In this document: positions 61,648 through 64,000 of the stretch, in pieces
How positions within the stretch are numbered: the stretch's first letter is position 1
Layout of the letters: each line of letters starts with the position of its first letter
Source: Gemmatimonadota bacterium
GTDB lineage: Bacteria; Gemmatimonadota; Gemmatimonadetes; Gemmatimonadales; Gemmatimonadaceae
Assembly: GCA_016191225.1 (NCBI GenBank)
Contig: JACPPC010000003.1
Span: forward strand, 62,001-126,000
Direction: 5' to 3'
Length of the DNA stretch: 64,000 nt
Notes under the pieces: generated by a model
Database searches by the model: none
What the model saw: only the letters and a program-made list of their open reading frames with translations
What the model was told of the DNA's origin: nothing
Position numbers and translations under genes: made by a program

Positions 61648-62502
61648 CTACTTCTCCCCGCGCTTGACCTCGTCCCACAGGGCGTCGAGTTCGGCGAGGG
61701 ACATGCCGTCGAGCACGAGCCCGCGCCGGCGCGCGAGCGCGGACACGGCGTCGAGTCGGCGCACGAACTTGAGGTTCGCCTGCTCGAGGGCGAGGGCCGC
61801 GTGCACGCCGGCCTTGCGGCAGAGGTTGACGCAGGCGAAGAGGAGGTCGCCGAGCTCGGCCTCGAGCCGGGCCGCGTGGGGGCCGGCGCCGGCGCTCATG
61901 AGGTCTCCCGGCCCAGCCCGCTGCGCGGGCTCCGCTCGAGATGACGGGGCGGGGGATGCGGGCTCCGCTCGAGATGACCCCAACTCCCGCTCCACCTCGC
62001 GCAGTTCCTCCGCCACCTTCGCCGCCGGCCCGCGCGCGTCCGGCCAGTCGAAGCCCATCCCGGCCGCGCGATCCTGGAGACGGTGCGCGCGGTGCAGCGC
62101 CGGGAGGTCGACCGGGAGTCCGTCGGCGACGCTGTTGCGAGGCGTGGCCGCCTTCATCGCCTCCCACTCCCGCTTCTCGCCGCCACCGTACAGATGCGGA
62201 TGCCGGGCACGCATCTTGGCGACCAGCCCCCCGGCCACGTCGTGCATGTCGAAGGCGCCGCGCTCCTCGGCCACGACCGAGTGAAAGAGGACCTGCAGCA
62301 GGAGGTCGCCAAGCTCCTCGCGCAGCAGGTCGTCGTTGCCGGCGCGCAGGGCATCGTCGACCTCGAGCGATTCCTCGATCAGGTACGGCCGCAGCGACTG
62401 GTGCGTCTGCGCCGCGTCCCAGTCGCATCGCGCCCGCAGGTCGCGCATCAGGGCCAGCGTGTCGTCGAGAGACCCCTTAGTTTTCCCCGTTTCCCCCGTC
62501 AT
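61648..62502 (-). CDS. mazG: Nucleoside triphosphate pyrophosphohydrolase MazG
   Basis: 284 residues, ATG at 62502-62500. Two MazG helical modules are seen: 'LRPYLIEESLEVDDALRAG' with 'LREELGDLLLQVLFHSVVAE', and the second with 'ARLEAELGDLLFACVNLCRK'. The acidic EExxE/ExxD metal sites are present. It hydrolyses NTPs to NMP and PPi, acting in nucleotide-pool cleaning. Between the modules lies an unusual insert with two copies of SSRAEP, encoded by the dispersed repeat. E. coli MazG is 263 residues, so the insert accounts for the extra length. Confidence 0.92.
   Translation of the reverse strand: MTGETGKTKGSLDDTLALMRDLRARCDWDAAQTHQSLRPYLIEESLEVDDALRAGNDDLLREELGDLLLQVLFHSVVAEERGAFDMHDVAGGLVAKMRARHPHLYGGGEKREWEAMKAATPRNSVADGLPVDLPALHRAHRLQDRAAGMGFDWPDARGPAAKVAEELREVERELGSSRAEPASPAPSSRAEPAQRAGPGDLMSAGAGPHAARLEAELGDLLFACVNLCRKAGVHAALALEQANLKFVRRLDAVSALARRRGLVLDGMSLAELDALWDEVKRGEK
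61925..61978. repeat. Dispersed repeat in frame inside mazG (two copies)
   Basis: GGGCTCCGCTCGAGATGAC occurs twice, within 61925-61945 and 61958-61978, offset by 33 nt (11 codons). It matches the reverse complement of the TGTCATC..GAGCG element and is translated as a duplicated SSRAEP peptide between the MazG modules. Confidence 0.75.
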
Positions 62503-62525
62503 GACCGAAGGCTAGCACGCCCCAC

Positions 62526-63638
62526 ATGACCCGCCAACCGCCGAACACCGCCCGCGCCTGGGTGGATGTGGACCTTGCCGCCGTTCGCCGCAACGCGGAG
62601 CGGCTGCGGGCGCATTGCCGCACGCGGGTGATGCCGATCGTGAAGGCGGACGCCTACGGCCTCGGCGCGGTGCCGGTGGCGCGCGCGCTCGAGCCGCTCG
62701 ATCCGTGGGGATTCGGCGTGGCGACCGTGAGCGAGGGGATCGCCCTGCGCGACGGCGGCGTGACCCGTCCGATCCTCGTCTGCCCGCCGGTGCTGCGCGA
62801 CGAGTTCCCGGCGGCCGCCGAGGCGCGGCTGACGCTGGCACTGGGCCACGCCCCGGACGTGGCGGCCTGGCGCGCCGCCGGCGGTGGCGCCTGGCACCTG
62901 TCCGTCGACACCGGGATGACGCGGGCCGGCGTGCGCTGGGACGACGTCGCGGCGATCGTCGACGCGGCCCGCGAGGCGCCCCCCGAGGGAGCGTTCACGC
63001 ACTTCCTGGCCGCCGAGCGCGGCGACGCGAGCATGGCGGTGCAGGAGGAGCGATTCCGGCTCGCGCTGGCGGCCCTGGCGAACCCGCCGGCGCTGCTGCA
63101 CGCCGAGAACAGCGCCGCGGCGGCCCGGCGCCCCAATTCGCGCTACGGGCTGGTCCGCCCGGGACTCTTCCTGTGGGGAGTGTGGAGCGGCCCGGGAGCG
63201 CTGGTGACGCCGGATCCGGTGGCGGCGGTGCGGGCGCGCGTGACCGACGTGCACCGGGTGACGGCGCACGAGAGCGTGAGCTACGACGCCACATGGGTGG
63301 CCCACGGCCCGCGCCGGATCGCCACCGTGTCGCTGGGGTATGCCGACGGCTACCGCCGGGCGTTCGGCAACCGGGGCCACATGCTGGTCAACGGACGGCG
63401 CGCGCCCGTGGTCGGGGTGGTCACCATGGACATGACGATGCTCGACGTCACCGATGTTCCCTGCGAGGTCGGCGATGCCGCGACCGCGCTCGGCGCCGAT
63501 GGCGGCGAGGCGATCACCGCCGAGGAGCTGGCGACGCTGGCGGAGTGCTCGCCGTACGAATTGCTCTGCGGGCTGCGGATGCGACTGGCGCGGCGCTATC
63601 TCGACGGCGCCGCCGTGTCGGCGGGGACGGTGTCGTGA
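62526..63638 (+). CDS. alr: Alanine racemase
   Basis: 370 residues from ATG 62526. The PLP lysine lies in PIVKADAYGLGAVPVA. Further signatures are 'LSVDTGMTRAGVRWDD', 'RYGLVRPGLFLWGVW', 'VSYDATWVAHGPRRIATVSL' (with the second catalytic Tyr) and 'VVGVVTMDMTMLDVTD'. It interconverts L- and D-alanine, supplying D-Ala for the peptidoglycan stem made by the dcw genes. The stop overlaps the start of deoB by 4 nt. Confidence 0.94.
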   Translation: MTRQPPNTARAWVDVDLAAVRRNAERLRAHCRTRVMPIVKADAYGLGAVPVARALEPLDPWGFGVATVSEGIALRDGGVTRPILVCPPVLRDEFPAAAEARLTLALGHAPDVAAWRAAGGGAWHLSVDTGMTRAGVRWDDVAAIVDAAREAPPEGAFTHFLAAERGDASMAVQEERFRLALAALANPPALLHAENSAAAARRPNSRYGLVRPGLFLWGVWSGPGALVTPDPVAAVRARVTDVHRVTAHESVSYDATWVAHGPRRIATVSLGYADGYRRAFGNRGHMLVNGRRAPVVGVVTMDMTMLDVTDVPCEVGDAATALGADGGEAITAEELATLAECSPYELLCGLRMRLARRYLDGAAVSAGTVS

Positions 63639-64000
63639 GCCGCCGGCGCGCCGCGATCGTGATCCTCGACGGCGTCGGCATCGGCGAGGCCGCCGACGCC
63701 GCGGCCTATGGCGACGGGGGGAGCAACACGCTGGGGAACCTCGCCCGCGCGGTGGGGGGACTGGACCTGCCGCAGTTGCAGCGCGCCGGCCTGGGGAACA
63801 TCGCCCCCCTTGCCGGCGTCGCGCCGGCAGGCGCGCCGCTGGCGGCGTGGGGCCTGATGGAGCCGCGCTCGGCGGGCAAGGACTCGACGACGGGACACTG
63901 GGAGATCGCCGGCGTGCGGCTGGCGCGGCCCTTCCCGACCTATCCGGGCGGCTTCCCGGCCGGGCTCGTGGCCGAGTGGTCGCGGCGCACCGGGCGCGGG
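63635..64000 (+). CDS. deoB: Phosphopentomutase DeoB, 3' truncated by window
   Basis: 122 residues visible from GTG 63635 (GTGA overlap with alr), open to the window edge. The alkaline-phosphatase-superfamily metal site is 'RAAIVILDGVGIGEAADAAA'. Family sequences 'YGDGGSNTLGNLARAVGG', 'LQRAGLGNIAPLAGV' and 'AGKDSTTGHWEIAGV' are highly characteristic; the Thr in DSTTGHWE is the expected phospho-site. It interconverts ribose/deoxyribose 1- and 5-phosphates in nucleoside salvage. Confidence 0.92.
   Translation, partial: MSRRRAAIVILDGVGIGEAADAAAYGDGGSNTLGNLARAVGGLDLPQLQRAGLGNIAPLAGVAPAGAPLAAWGLMEPRSAGKDSTTGHWEIAGVRLARPFPTYPGGFPAGLVAEWSRRTGRG

Noticed and set aside
61064-62284. Plus-strand open frame covering the gap and the antisense of mazG
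   Set aside because: Translation is Arg/Pro/Ser-rich with no domain, and the 3' half is antisense to a clear mazG.
1-64000. CRISPR arrays, insertion sequences, prophage or rRNA operons
   Set aside because: No regularly spaced identical repeats, transposase or integrase signatures, phage structural genes or rRNA sequences were seen. The only tandem repeats are the short ones reported.

Overview
The window reads as a chromosomal segment of a high-GC, Gram-negative-type bacterium. Codon use is very GC-rich, GTG starts are common, and genes are densely packed with 1, 4 or 8 nt overlaps. MurE carries the DNPR motif of meso-diaminopimelate enzymes. TPR/propeller lipoproteins and a regulatory-domain plus TonB-plug protein are present. 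This combination suggests Gemmatimonadota; that assignment is inference from gene content and style, with no marker-gene comparison.

Region 1 (1-12976) is one long, tightly coupled operon that enters the window already open. It holds three kinds of part. The first is an MglA-type small GTPase with roadblock/LC7 proteins and two DUF4388 (PATAN)/TPR proteins. The second is an unusual protein with two DnaA-type AAA+ ATPase modules. The third is the chemosensory set CheR, CheD, CheB and two CheW-like proteins, with an ExeA-type ATPase between cheB and cheW. No CheA, receptor or CheY is visible. This is the best candidate in the window for an undescribed system, perhaps coupling chemosensory signalling to a polarity-type GTPase. 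A peptidase_MA-like membrane protein (13021-14028), a 56-residue membrane protein behind a textbook promoter, tRNA-Val(UAC) and a periplasmic TPR protein follow.

Region 2 (16147-30776) is the division and cell-wall (dcw) cluster: rsmH-ftsL-ftsI-murE-murF-mraY-murD-ftsW-murG-murC-ftsQ-ftsA. It makes lipid II and the divisome. murB, ddl and mraZ are absent. ftsZ lies 7.9 kb further on (38696-39847), behind an interposed block: a TonB-plug protein, a medium-chain reductase, a TetR regulator, a DUF4397 lipoprotein, a pair of tiny paralogous membrane proteins, and a beta-propeller/gamma-glutamyltransferase fusion.

Region 3 (39938-46804) holds an uncharacterised membrane protein and then a visibly less GC-rich stretch of secreted-protein genes in decay. 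These are a lipoprotein/lipase unit with an in-frame stop and a frameshift, and a tandem pair of PQQ-like propeller lipoproteins whose second copy is frameshifted.

Region 4 (46878-64000) is mostly housekeeping: ftsY, recG, a hybrid histidine kinase, a propeller protein with a type-B carboxylesterase, an orphan CdiI-like protein, asnS, an EVE-domain protein, a SnoaL-like lipoprotein, an omega-amino acid aminotransferase, a secreted metallo-beta-lactamase-fold protein, mazG, alr and the start of deoB. A dispersed repeat resembling TGTCATCCCGAGCG..GCGA.GGATCTGC recurs in intergenic gaps and also in frame inside ftsI and mazG.
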